NCBI GenBank assembly: GCA_034766995.1
Contig: CM068313.1
Coordinates: 31,733,325 to 31,797,324 of the forward strand
Origin: Acanthacorydalis orientalis
Lineage: Eukaryota > Arthropoda > Insecta > Megaloptera > Corydalidae
Length of the DNA stretch: 64,000 nucleotides
Reading direction: 5' to 3'
Made by a program: the position numbers and the translations under genes. Under the pieces are notes generated by a model that ran no database searches, had not been told where the DNA came from, and saw only the letters and a program-made list of their open reading frames with translations. Shown piece by piece: positions 49,095-62,269 of this stretch (positions within the stretch are counted from its first letter, which is position 1; every line of letters starts with the position of its first letter).

Positions 49095-50282
49095 CAATTA
49101 TATTATAAATATGTTTTTGCTAAAATTAAATATTTAATAATTCTAATCAATGAAATAAATATTTCACTTGTATAATTTAGGTCATTCTTCTTATTGCCTA
49201 CAACTGATTATTATCGCTAGGTAAACTTAAACATGGTAATCCAAAACCAAATTCAAAAAAATTTGCATATAGATGATAAATCTTCAAACCACTAAAAATT
49301 AAAAACTCAACACTATCTTATGAGGGTAAAAGAGAAACGATATGAAATAATATCTATAATAAAAGTAACTCAAAGAAGGAAAAAATATTTTATTTTAGTT
49401 AATTCCTTTATTAAAAATGAAATAAAATGTTTATATTATACAATTTATGTCTTGAAATATACTTAAGTTTTCTTATGAGTGTACCATCCTTTAATATTTT
49501 TTTTATAAAAGCTAAACACCATTTGTGAAAAACGTTCATATTCTTAAAAATTATTAATTCTTTAAGAATAAAATATTTTACTTAGAAAAAATCTAGGAAA
49601 AATAGATAATATAAAAATTTTAGTTTTATTTATAGTATATTCAATATAATATTTGAATATTTAGGAATTAATCACAAGATATTTTTCAGATATGTATATT
49701 AAAAACATTACTTAATATACATACATATCAAACATAAACGCATAAATATATATATATATATATTTTCATGTGTGGTCCACATGTATCTATTGAAATGAAA
49801 ATAAATTATCACTAAAATTTAAACCAACACAATTCAATCTTAATGACAAAAATGGTAATTAATAATCTGACTATTTAAATAAATTATAACAGATTGAACA
49901 TACGTTTGATTGTAATACTCAAACACAATTACGGTAGGAAATAATTAATATAAATTTGTGGAAATAACAAATTATATTAGTTATCACACGGAACAGTCAT
50001 CGATTTTTTTGTATTAATACTCACAAATAAAATATAACACGATTAACACCAATGATATATTACCTTTGTTTTCATTAAATATTTACGCTTCAAATAAAGG
50101 TGTTTGAACAGTGCTTTAAAAAAGAACGCATAACTGAATTATTTACTTTTGTTTACCACTCGTTTCTTATACGGTTTATACCAATATACCAAGCGTATTC
50201 CATTAAACACTGAAATATCGTTTTTCTTCAGAATGGAAAATATTATTGTGTCCATCTATACATACATATTTTTATATTTATA

Positions 50283-50286
<4 letters not shown>

Positions 50287-50334
<48 letters not shown>
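50287..50334. repeat. (TA)n microsatellite
   Basis: Pure tract of about 48 bp. Confidence 0.97.
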
Positions 50335-50336
<2 letters not shown>

Positions 50337-50519
50337 AATTTATTATATAAATTGAAAGAAATATCAAATATTCTATTTAATACTTTTTTTTGTAAGAAAG
50401 TCGAATAATTTAATTTTCTATAAATTCAATATTTCATTAATTTGTGTGTAATAAATTAATATTTTATGATTTATTTAAACTTAACATAATTGTTCACTTG
50501 AAGTGCCAAGACATGCCAG

Positions 50520-50590
50520 AAAATATTATTAATTATATTTAATAATTATTAATTATATTCAAAATATTATTAATTATTTTTAATAGTCAA
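50520..50590. repeat. Degenerate AATATTATTAATTAT tandem repeat
   Basis: Three to four imperfect copies of a TATTAATTATATT-like unit. Confidence 0.6.
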
Positions 50591-50743
50591 TAAAAAAATA
50601 TGATAATATATTCTAATGAACTTAACAAAATAAATTACCTTAGAGACACATTTTTTATTCTCCTTTTTAGTCGCGTCAATTACTGATCTGACAGTAAACT
50701 GGTTATATTTGGTTATTCCAACGTTATCACAATCACAATTTTT

Positions 50744-50790
50744 GTCTCTCTCTCTCTCTCTTTGTCTCTCTCTCTCTATATATATATAGA
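50744..50790. repeat. Compound (CT)n(TA)n microsatellite
   Basis: Two TGTCTCTCTCT blocks in tandem followed by a short TA run and GAACAGAGAAAG. Confidence 0.95.
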
Positions 50791-50940
50791 ACAGAGAAAG
50801 AAAAAGATTATATTTGAATAAAAAAATATTTTAATTAATAAATATACTGCAACCTGAGCAACGAAAATATCTATGACAAAACAAATAAAATCCCTATAAT
50901 ATATCTATTTTTAAAAAATGTTAACATTAAAATCAATATA

Positions 50941-50943
<3 letters not shown>

Positions 50944-50992
<49 letters not shown>
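50944..50992. repeat. (TA)n microsatellite
   Basis: Pure tract of about 49 bp. Confidence 0.97.
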
Positions 50993-50995
<3 letters not shown>

Positions 50996-51179
50996 TATTA
51001 AGGATATTTATGTTTTTCATTTTCGATTATTGAAATACATGCATTTGTAAAGTTTTAGATTACAAAATACTACACCAAATACAAATAGTATATTTATTTA
51101 AAGATCAAACATTTTTTTATAAAAACAACAAAAAATTGCTTACTTCTTTTCATCATCAACATGCCTTTTAAAAATGTTG

Positions 51180-51193
51180 CATTGTATACAATG
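51180..51193. repeat. 14 bp perfect palindrome CATTGTATACAATG
   Basis: Isolated palindrome in otherwise unremarkable unique sequence. It resembles no element I can name with confidence. Confidence 0.4.
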
Positions 51194-51755
51194 TTTCACT
51201 CGACACAAAAAATACAAATACCAAACATATACGATAGGCCTAGTGACAAAAAAATATTTGTTCAGTAAAAGCTAGTACGGACAAACAAATTGTCAGGGAT
51301 ATATTAATCGCAGGTGAAGAATGTCAGACATATATAAAGATTTTAATTTATTTATATGTTGTGGAAATAAACAGAAAACGTTTCAATATATCAAAACGAA
51401 ATATTCTTATTTATTGTAAAATGTTATATATGAGAAATACGACACCATAAATCTGAATTAAATTCACATATCACACTTGTTTGAAGCGATTCCAAATAAA
51501 CATTCATAAAACAGTACACACTAAATTGTTCACATTCGTATAAGTATTGTTTCTAATATTATTGCTTTCGTATAAACTCGCATGAATACTACATCACGAA
51601 TATATGTATTTCAATGCTATGTTATAGTTTTTTTTACGATTTTCATGAACGACTTTGTGGAACATGTGCACAAATAGAAATTTGAAATTGTTTATTTGAA
51701 AAACATCGATGAAAGAAGCAGTAAACGTGCAATCAATTGTATGTATTGTGTCAAC

Positions 51756-51767
51756 AATGTATGTATG

Positions 51768-51805
<38 letters not shown>
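51756..51805. repeat. Compound (TATG)n(TA)n microsatellite
   Basis: About four TATG units followed by about 16 TA units. Confidence 0.96.
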
Positions 51806-51808
<3 letters not shown>

Positions 51809-52079
51809 CACAAAATCAAATTTATTTAAAAAATCGTGAAGTTTCTGAGAAATTAAAAACAAATCTTTTGACTTTAATATAAACACAATATCTTCAATGG
51901 TTATCGTTCTATTTATTTTCTTTGTATTTTTTGATTTTAATATACTTTCGTTTTATTTTTGATAATTATTAAGAATGAACTAGCAAATGGAACCATATTA
52001 TAAACAAAAAATGTTCTGCACAATATAATGATGATATACACCAGAAACAATAATTCTGATAAAAGTTTATTGTGAGTTA

Positions 52080-52330
52080 AATCTTTGTGCCAATAAATAG
52101 AATTGCAAATTCTGGCGAAGTGAAAATCTCAGATATATCCACCCTAGACTATTGCACACACAAGAGATTACTGTCTTACGTGGCGTAACGGCTGATATAA
52201 TGACTGCGTTTTTTTAAAGATGAAGGTGGAAATCCTCAAATTGTAAATATTACAGGACAAAGTTGGGAACGTTGTGGCTGCAAAACAAATACTATCAACA
52301 AAATATGACTATGCCAAAAAATGTTCAGCT
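52080..52330. other. GC-elevated island
   Basis: Unique sequence with TTACGTGGCGTAACGGC, GGAACGTTGTGGCTGC and AATTCTGGCGAAG. No supported frame. Confidence 0.3.
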
Positions 52331-52759
52331 ACTATTTACCCTCATCTTTTAAGGAATTCCAAGTCTAATTCTATCAAAATATAAAGATTTTTATTGATCC
52401 ACGTTTTCTTCTGATCTTACAACTATATAATTTTATTTTCAGATTTCTAAGAGGAAAGTCTACGCCAACTAACTATAAATTAGAGAAAAGTACAACACCT
52501 GTATTCGAAGTGAAACATTCTGTCAAGCGACATTAATTTTAGTCAAATTAGAAGTAATATTATAGAAACTCTGAAATATTATTAGTTTATTGAAGAGAGT
52601 TACTTGTTTTACTTCATTTTCAAAGCTTATTTATTAAAATAGAACTTTTTTCTTATTTCCACTTCAATTTTTTAATAACTGCTTTAATAAGTATTAAATC
52701 AATGAAATTACACCAACAAAACATTATGTATAAATATTTTTTTCTATTAATCTATGTTA

Positions 52760-52799
52760 TGTATATATATATATATATATATAGAGGGAGAGAGAGAGT
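52760..52799. repeat. Compound (TA)n(GA)n microsatellite
   Basis: About 11 TA units then GAGGGAGAGAGAGAG. Confidence 0.95.
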
Positions 52800-53158
52800 A
52801 TTTGATATATTACAAATTTAAACATCTTCAGAGATAATAAATATGTCACTCAATTTTATACAACATAGGAATAGTTTAATAGAAACATAATATTTATTTT
52901 TTAGTTATTCCTTATTCAAGATAGAAATTTAGTTTATATTTTAAGTTCAATATCATGAATTGTTATATTCTAATTATTTTACTAATAAATAATACTACAT
53001 TTTTCATATTAATAATAAATAAATAAATAGTATTTTTTTTAAAAAATAGTAAGAAAATGCGTCTGGTACATAATATTCCTTTAAAATAATATGTATACAT
53101 GCACATATCTACGTCTTTTGTAATTTAATGTAGTCAGTGTAACTGAAATATTTGTTTT

Positions 53159-53166
<8 letters not shown>

Positions 53167-53204
<38 letters not shown>
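53167..53204. repeat. (TA)n microsatellite
   Basis: Pure tract of about 38 bp. Confidence 0.97.
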
Positions 53205-53205
<1 letters not shown>

Positions 53206-53409
53206 CAATGTTTTTGATTTATCGGATATAACTTTAATTAGTATTTAAACTGAATCAACATATTTGATTTGATCAGTAAACATGTTTGTATTATAGAGGT
53301 GTCTTTTTATCGTATTGTATCTCCACCACTGATGTAAGATTGTACGCTATTGTATAAAAAAATATGTCAGAAATCTGAGAATGCAATCATTACAATAATA
53401 ATATTTTAA

Positions 53410-53535
53410 ATGTGCATGACATTGTCTGTATATAACATAGTATGACATTGTATCAACACGTCCACCGCAGTTGGTGGTTACGCGTTGCACGTGTTTATGT
53501 TTTACATCTCGTGCTTGTAGCTGCGAGGGTTTAAA
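53410..53535. other. Small GC-elevated island
   Basis: Contains CCACCGCAGTTGGTGG, an imperfect palindrome with a Runx-like ACCGCA core, and TTGCACGTGTT, an E-box. The complement of 53466-53479 matches the 27.4 kb island at 13 of 14 positions. Confidence 0.35.
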
Positions 53536-53963
53536 TAATAAATTATAAAACATCCAAAGATTCTATTTATATAAATATTAGTTTTAAATTTAAGAAATAT
53601 CATTTTAACAAAATAGATGATAATATTGCTTTGAACACTAAATCTGAAATATATCGAAATAGGAAAATAAGAACAAATTTAAACTTTCACATAATAATTT
53701 GATTCTTCATATGTTTAAGGAATATTTTGATGCACACTAAATGATTAAATTGATATCGAAGAAATAACAAGAAATGATAGAATAAATACAATAAATACAA
53801 TAAAATGTGTAGTAAACTTGAACTATTCAAGTTCAGAAAAATAACCTGAACGCTGTAATAAATGTTAAAAGTGAATGGAAAAATGTTTATTCAGTCATAT
53901 ATTAATAATTAATTTATTGCATCTAATTTTAATTTTATTTATTTGTAAGTAATTACATAAACA

Positions 53964-53992
53964 TACACACACACACATATATATATATATAT
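53964..53992. repeat. Compound (CA)n(TA)n microsatellite
   Basis: About seven CA units followed by eight TA units. Confidence 0.95.
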
Positions 53993-54533
53993 AGGTATAG
54001 TATTTATTTGTGTCTATACAAAACCAAATTGTTTAATTTACAAAAATTCACAATTATTGTAAAAAATATTATTAATAATTGAAAATAGCAAAATAAAACT
54101 AATATATTTTTACAATAAATATATATTAATACATTACAAAGTTAACAGCGACTCAAAATGATACCTAGATTATTTTTCTCTCTTCGTAAAATAAACAAAT
54201 ACGCCATTATTCAATTTATACGTTTTTCCTTCGTTAAATTAAAAAAAATAGATTAAAGGGAAAATTTCAAATTCTTGTTGTAAATGCCAATAACCAAATT
54301 TAAAGCAGGTGTATCAGTTTAGTATTAAAAAGTTGCAATTCGAAAATAAAACAGAGATAAAATCATAGAGTAAAATTAGTAATGAAAACGATTTTAAAAT
54401 AAAAGAATTTTGTGTGAATATAATTTTAATAATGTGAATTTATTAATAGATAAATTTGTACGGGAAAAAACAATTTCACTTTTACATCTTACAATGTTTA
54501 AAAATATATGTACAATGCTTTTAATTGCAGATT

Positions 54534-54540
<7 letters not shown>

Positions 54541-54598
<58 letters not shown>
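54541..54598. repeat. (TA)n microsatellite
   Basis: Pure tract of about 58 bp. Confidence 0.97.
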
Positions 54599-54599
<1 letters not shown>

Positions 54600-55237
54600 C
54601 AATATTTCTAATATTCTTTTACAAAAAAATAATGCACTTTAACTTTGAGTATAAGCAAATAAGATATTTCATTTTTTATTTTATGCCAAATTTTTTTAAT
54701 GAATGAATCATTTAAATACTTTGGCATAAAAAAATATTTCTTGAATAGTTTCATGGTCATTGTATGATTGTTGTTTTCTTAATTAATTCTATTGATTTCT
54801 TAATAAAAAAGCAAATTTAAATTATAATTAAAATATAAAATATATGTAATTTAAATATAATGTATAAATATATTAAATTCAGAAGTTTATTTAGAAGTAT
54901 AATTAGTTTATTAGAAGTTAAAAGTGTATTTATCATTAAAAATGTTAATTATTTTTACTGTTTCTCTTTATAATTTGTACGTAGAAATGTATTTTGTTGT
55001 TCTTAAAATAATAAACCAAACATTATCTATTTTACAAAATTGTTTTAGTAGTCTTGGTCATTTTAATTGCACGAATTTTTATTGTCTACGATTCGTTTTG
55101 GTACACATGTCCTCTTTAGGTAACTATAGCTAATTTTGGTTTCATTTTAGGTTCGTTTATGTATGTTTTACTTAAAGCGTAATAACTAAATGTGGAATAA
55201 AATATATCGAGTCACGGAATTATATTTATTTTTTTAT

Positions 55238-55244
<7 letters not shown>

Positions 55245-55292
<48 letters not shown>

Positions 55293-55293
55293 T
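55245..55293. repeat. (TA)n microsatellite
   Basis: About 43 bp of pure TA followed by CATATATG. Confidence 0.96.
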
Positions 55294-56602
55294 GTTTTCA
55301 CGTATGTTTAATCAAATATATTAGAGAATAATGCTAATTTATTAACATGAAACTAACAAACTAAATGCTTTAAAAACTCATGTGGCCCAAAAGGACAAAT
55401 ATTTTCAGAACAATATATCAACAGAATCGTATTTATATATAAAATAAACTTGACTCAATCTTACAATGGGCATTAAATATATTAATTAATGACAATTTTT
55501 TCAATTATACACTTTTGGTTTAATCCACAATTTATTTTATTATATTTAATTATTTTTTTAATTATTTTTGTTAAAAAAAACAGTTTATTGTAATAAATTT
55601 TAAATTAAAAAAGTTTTTAAATTACAATCAAAGTTTAATTATTAGGACATATATTTTAATTTATTTCGAAAAGCAAAGCAAATATAATTAACGCGCGAGT
55701 ATTAAACAAAAAAAAACTATGTGAATACGCTTTGTATTTTAATTGATATATATTATGTTTATTTAAACTTCTAAGAATGACAAAACTATTTCAAACATTT
55801 TCAATGTGGGTTTATAAGCAGGCCGTTTATATATCTTCTTTAGATTGTTTTATAGTTAATTAATAAATAAACATGTTTCAGATCTTAAATAAGTGTCTTC
55901 ACATAAATATCATACTTTAAGGAAAGTTATGTATGAATTTCAGATTTTGTTATACATAATTAAGAAATACATTTCTCTCTAAAATATAATATACACAAAT
56001 ATATTCAACTAATAATAAAAATCGGAATATTTCTACTTAAATACTTCTATAAAATACAAAAAATTGATATATTTTAAATGTTTACTTGATAGAAAATACC
56101 AAACACTATACTGCTTAACAAATATTAAGTTAACGCTTCATTGTCCTAATTTTTGTCTATTTTTTGTTCTGTATAGCAATAAAAAAAATTAAAAAGATGT
56201 TGACACAGTTGAGAACATGAGATCAGTAAATGTTTGTTAGGTCTGCCAGTGCACCATTTCAGCAATATACTATTTTTAACATTACACTTGCTTACCGCAT
56301 TTGTAAGAATAAGCAACTCAAGTATTTATGTGTCTATTGAGAAAGCAACTTCTTTGGCTTCAAGAAAAATAAACTATTTTTTTTATTGAATCACTTGTGG
56401 TGAATTTTTTGGAAGTTTAATATGTTTGCGTTTTTGTTTATTGATTTTTGTTACATGACGTCGGGTTCAAAGTGATTTCTTGTCAATTTTGTTCTGTGAT
56501 TAAATAACATAGTTTGTGATTTAAGATCAAGTCACTTCAATATTTATACAATAATAAACACACTTTATAGTAGTTTAAACATATTCATTTATAAATAAAC
56601 AC

Positions 56603-56606
<4 letters not shown>

Positions 56607-56676
<70 letters not shown>
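56607..56676. repeat. (TA)n microsatellite
   Basis: About 70 bp of TA with a single C substitution; ACACACA lies on the left. Confidence 0.97.
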
Positions 56677-56678
<2 letters not shown>

Positions 56679-57127
56679 AATATGATATAATAATCGAAAT
56701 TACGAAAATAAATTCATTCAGAAGAATATAAGGAGAACATCGACTCGTATTTTCAGTTATTTAAATTAAATTAATTAAAATCTGTTAACATCAAATTAAA
56801 AAGTATATATCCAATTGAAATAATTTCATGTGTATCCTAAAATATTTTAATTTTTTTGCTGTACAAATAAATTGAAGTGAATTAGTGAAAATGAATGTCG
56901 GAATTTGGAACTGGCGTAAGGTAACTGTCAAAAACATTTCTTTTAACTTAAATCATATTTAAACGCATACCATATGAATTGTAATTAGCAGATAAATATA
57001 TATTTTCTCAACAGTAAACAATACTGTATCATAATCCTTATTTAGATTTGAATCTAATATTAACAACTTTTTGTATATAGTAGGTTCACATTTTGTTTTC
57101 TTACTTACAAAAACATATTAATATATT

Positions 57128-57129
<2 letters not shown>

Positions 57130-57180
<51 letters not shown>
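57130..57180. repeat. (TA)n flanked by TTCTTA repeats
   Basis: Pure TA tract of about 51 bp with ATATTCTTAT on the left and TATTCTTATG on the right, a direct repeat bracketing the array. Confidence 0.96.
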
Positions 57181-57182
<2 letters not shown>

Positions 57183-57508
57183 TTATGTAATTTTCTTATT
57201 TTTTTTTTATAAAAATATTAATGAATTATTTTGTGATTCTGTATTATTTAACTCTGTTATTTTTTGCAATATATTGTATAAATAATAAAATATTAAGATT
57301 TTTTATATCTATGTAACAAATTATTTTTTAACTTACTTTATTTACCAAAAATCCAATATTTAATTACATATAGTTTTAATGATCTATATTAGAATATTGT
57401 TGAAAGTTTAAAATATTTTCCTAAAAGAAGTACTTACTTTTAAGTAATTGTTTTTCTTTATTTATATCTATTCGTGTCTTTTAGCAAACGTAAATATAAT
57501 AATATTCG

Positions 57509-57509
<1 letters not shown>

Positions 57510-57548
<39 letters not shown>
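57510..57548. repeat. (TA)n microsatellite
   Basis: Pure tract of about 38 bp. Confidence 0.97.
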
Positions 57549-57551
<3 letters not shown>

Positions 57552-58478
57552 GTATAATAAAAAAATTATAAGTAAAGATAATATTTATTGTCCATTGTGT
57601 TGCAAATATTCACTTTTGTTTTTCGACATATAGAATATATATTTACAAAGCAAATCAATTTAATTTAGAAACGTGTTTGCAAACATAATATTCAGATAAT
57701 TTTTTTGATATGATTTAAATATATTAACATATGGTAATTTTGTTTTCTTTTGATTTATCAAAGAAAAAAATCACACTGTGACCGTTAGTTCATATAACAA
57801 ATGTGTGTAATTTATTTTCAGCTAAATACTCGCGTAGAATTTAAATTAAATATTAATCACCTCACATGTTAGTTTCTTGACTTTTTTTCTTTGGAAAAAC
57901 ATATATAAATATAGTATTTATATTCATGGAGTATTGATTATTTTTATACCTTTTTTATTCGTGTAATTAAATATTTAACTCTATATTGTTTTATATTTTT
58001 AATATTTTATGCTAATTTATAACTTTATTAGAATTTAGTATAAATTTAAACATAATACTGATCCAAATTTTAGCGCAATGCTTAATTTAATTGATATTCC
58101 ATTACAAAATATGAATATAATACTAGAGAATTAATACAAATTTTATTATAAATTGTTTAATTTAGTTTTGATTTATAATAATAATAATAATTGAGAATAT
58201 ATATGTTCAAAAAAATTAAGAGTTTTACAAACATTAAGACTATTTTTTTCTGATTCTCATCTTCAACCTATTCATAGAAAATTCCATTGTATATGATGAC
58301 CAAATATAAGATATAATTATGCATTTAATTTGAAATATAAACATCTATAAAAAAATTAAACATTCATCCAATTATTTTTTTTTGGTAAATTCCTAATTTA
58401 ATTTTAAGCACTTGAACATTGGTGTAAAAAAATTTTTTTTGTAATTAATCTTCAACCGCATTTTTTAAATCACAAATA

Positions 58479-58481
<3 letters not shown>

Positions 58482-58512
<31 letters not shown>

Positions 58513-58524
58513 TTATATATATGT
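58482..58524. repeat. (TA)n, broken
   Basis: About 27 bp of TA followed by TTTATTTATATATATGTATA. Confidence 0.93.
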
Positions 58525-59464
58525 ATAAGTCTAAGTTGCGGGTTTTCTTATTTTTTTAATTTTCCCACCCACTCTTCATTTTTTTCACTTGGGTCATCCA
58601 ACATGAAATGTTTATTTAAAACAAATCATACTAATTTGTTTTTAATTTATTCAATTATATACCTTTTCATAATAGAAAATTGACTCGATATACTTCCATT
58701 GTAATCCAACAAAGATCTTATTAATATTAAATAGGGTAGTTCTTTAATTATAAAATTACTGTCGTTAATTGATGTTATTACAAAATTACTTTCGTATTCT
58801 TTACTTAAAATATTAATAACATACTAACATTATTTAAAATTATATTTTGTGAATTTCAGTCATTTACAATTCACATCACCACTTCTACTTCAGCGAAAAA
58901 TATTTTTTTGTAAAAATAAACATAAATATTCTTAAAGGTTTCAATTCCGTACTATTTCACTTTATTCAGTCTAAAATTATAATCAGCATCATTTATTTAT
59001 CTATGCACCCTTTATGTGTAATTGTTTTGTATATATCCTGGATGCCACATATATATATATATTTTTTACAGATGATTTTAACTTTTTTTTATCTTCGGAG
59101 ATATTTTGAACTCAATATCTACAAAAGGCAAAAAGCAAATATGTTTAACACAAGAAGAAAGTAAATTTATGTATAATAATTTCATCCGTGTACTCTTATC
59201 TTTCTAAAATAAACATAATCAAATATAAAATTAAAATGTCTAAAAATGAAACATATTATTTATTATAATTGAAATTTTCTTTAATTACATTTAAATTTAT
59301 GAATTATAATGAACAAAATGATAATTATTTATGTTTAACATTTTATTCTGCAAATGTTATCCCAACTATTGTCAAAAAAAGGATGATGTTAATTTGAATA
59401 ACTGAAATGTTCCTGCTGTATGTTATTCTTTTAATAATAGTATCATTGTCATAATAACTTGGCT

Positions 59465-59520
<56 letters not shown>

Positions 59521-59552
59521 TATATATAAATATATATATATATATATATAAG

Positions 59553-59598
<46 letters not shown>

Positions 59599-59612
59599 TA
59601 TATATATATATA
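59465..59612. repeat. Compound (CA)n(TA)n array with duplicated interrupted unit
   Basis: About 12 CA units, then (TA)n containing AAGTATATATAAATATATA twice in tandem (from 59519 and 59550), then TA with an internal (CA)4. Confidence 0.96.
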
Positions 59613-60858
59613 AATATATTTGAAAATCAAATATATTTTTAAATAATTAATTAAGATATTTATCGTTTATTTTTAAAGTAGTCGAACGAGATAAATACTT
59701 ATATTTTGAGATATGTTTAATATAAGTATGTTACTTTTGTATTTAATTTTTTTAATTGTGAGAATGGAATAGATGTAGTATATCGACAAAATTATTTATA
59801 AATATAAATTATCATTTTAATGATATGAAGAATAATTCATTTTTAGAAATAACTTATTAAAATGATTTCAGTGAAAAGAAAGATTTCAATGAAATGAAAA
59901 AATATATATTATATTAAAGTTGGAACATATTTTTTAAATATTATTAATAAAATACATATTGTTATAATAGAAGTCTTTTTTGTCGATATTCTATTTTCAA
60001 AAGTATTATTAAGGTTAAAGTTTGTTTAAATAACTTTCAGGCTCATATTTCGCTTGTTTATTAAATACATACAACTGCAGCTGCACTTATATGTCGTACG
60101 TAAACTTTGTCTTTGTTAAACTTTATTTTAAATTACCTTTTAAAATTACGGATCCATTAAATAAATAATAATATTCGAGTAAAATTTTAATGTCAGTTTT
60201 TTCATATAGAATACACATGCCATATTTATGAAACAAAAAAATTAAACCTTAAATTCCGACATATAAATATTATTTGTACACAGATTACACCAGAATAGGG
60301 TTTTTTATGTTGAAATTATGTATGGAAAAAATAGTTTTAGTACATTTTCACGATAATAATACATAATTAATACATTTTCTATAAAAGTATGTTGATTAGA
60401 AAATATTTTAACAGAATCAATCGTTTTACTAATTTACACTTCTGTGCTGTATTTAAAAACGAAGATATGACACTGATTAAGTCAAAATATGACCACACGA
60501 CCATATGTTTATTATATAAATATCACAAAGTTGGAAATGTTTCGCGCGTTCTAAATATGTATTCACAGTTCTCAGTTTTATGATACAGTGCATATTTCTG
60601 TGTTTTGCGGAATGGTTGTTTATAAATAATATATCAAATTGGAATTAAGTGCGTATATTGAAAGAACATTTATGGAGTGCAGAAACGACTAATAAATCAT
60701 TATATTTAATGTGTTGATATTTTTGCTATTATGTGGAAATGTATTTTATATATTTATTATGAAAATCAAATTTTCAATATATCAAGGTAAATAATATTTA
60801 TAAATAGATCTATGTAATATTATATTCGTTTATATTTATGTATTGTGTTTATGTATTA

Positions 60859-60863
<5 letters not shown>

Positions 60864-60915
<52 letters not shown>
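60864..60915. repeat. (TA)n microsatellite
   Basis: About 52 bp, pure. Confidence 0.97.
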
Positions 60916-60919
<4 letters not shown>

Positions 60920-61849
60920 TTCTATTATCTATCAAAAAAATAATGATTTAATAAAAATATAACAATTATTTTGTTTTTAACATATACAAACAATTACATA
61001 AGAACAATGAATATTCGTTACTATAATTTATTTTAATTTTATATAAACTTGATAATTATAATATTTATGTTCAATAAATTCGTTTATTTTTAATATTATT
61101 TTAATTTGGAATAAAAATACATTTTGACACAAATCACTGCACTCATAATTTTAAAATTAAAACTTAATAAATAAAAATGACAGTAATAGTAAATTTTCTA
61201 CATAAATATATCTGGTGATTTTGTAAAATCTTTATCACGTAATATATAAACATGCAAACTTAATTATTGTAATTCAATTATCACCTATTTTCTATGTAAT
61301 TGCCACTTTAGAAGTCACGCATTATGCTTTTAATGGATTTTTATTTGTAAGTTAAATGGTAGGATACAATTAAATACGAATCAAAACTAACAATTTAAAA
61401 CTTAAAATTAAAAAATATGATAATGTACTTCAAAACTCGTGAAAGACAGAACTTAAATTTTTGTGAGGAATTATATTTCATAGCATTTCTTTAAAAATAA
61501 TAATTTGATTTTATTAAAATTAATAATATATATTTAATATATACATGAATTAAATGTACAGTTTTATTACTAAAATGAAGGGTTAAATTTATAAACAAAA
61601 CATATACAATTAGAACGGTCGAAAATTTATTTGATATTTAATTCATTTTAAAACACTTACTTCAGTATAAAATATCAAAAAAAAATCAATTTAAGATACT
61701 TTTATGATACTTTTTTGATATATTCATGAAAATAATTTATATATGACTTCACTCTATGAATGAATTTATCGACAATATTCCTCTAATTATATTTTATAAA
61801 AAAATGAAATTTATTCAGACAAGTAATATTTATATATTCTAAATATCAT

Positions 61850-61990
61850 GCGAGCTGCAAATATAAAACACGTGTACGTGAAGTCTGGTAGAATACGTGT
61901 CTTTCAGAGAAAAAAACGTGTAACTTTAACAAAATCTCCGTTTTGATCTTTTTTGAAAAACACCGAATTAATGTATATTCCAGTAAATTA
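61850..61990. other. Small island
   Basis: Contains ACACGTGTACGTG, a palindromic E-box followed by a second CGTG, and TACGTGTC. It is the first unique GC-elevated patch after about 8 kb of bare AT-rich sequence. Confidence 0.3.
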
Positions 61991-62269
61991 TAAAAAAGTA
62001 AATTAAAAACGCTTTAAACGTATAAAATCGACAAAGAACATTTAGGGTGACAGTGTAAAATTTCCTTAATTTAAATATTGCAATATACAAAGAGAAACAA
62101 TTATTAGCGTACGAAACATTTTATAAAAAAAAAACAATTTATGCATATATATATATATATATAATATTAAAGTATAACAATTTTCAAAACATTGCAAGGC
62201 CAAAATTGTCAACGTTAATACTTTGAACTTATCAACAAATGAAAATATATATGATACTCTCATAGAAAG

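Larger units (their letters stand above)
46622..52079. other. AT-rich non-coding DNA
   Basis: Microsatellites listed separately, a small unique patch at 47090-47200, and another at 48730-48920 with a tandem duplication. No gene is supported. Confidence 0.7.
53536..61849. other. Longest island-free AT-rich stretch
   Basis: About 8.3 kb with (TA)n arrays but almost no unique GC-elevated sequence; only weak patches near 56.2 and 56.9 kb. Frames at 54410, 54924, 59343 and 60389 are compositional or microsatellite-derived. Confidence 0.65.
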
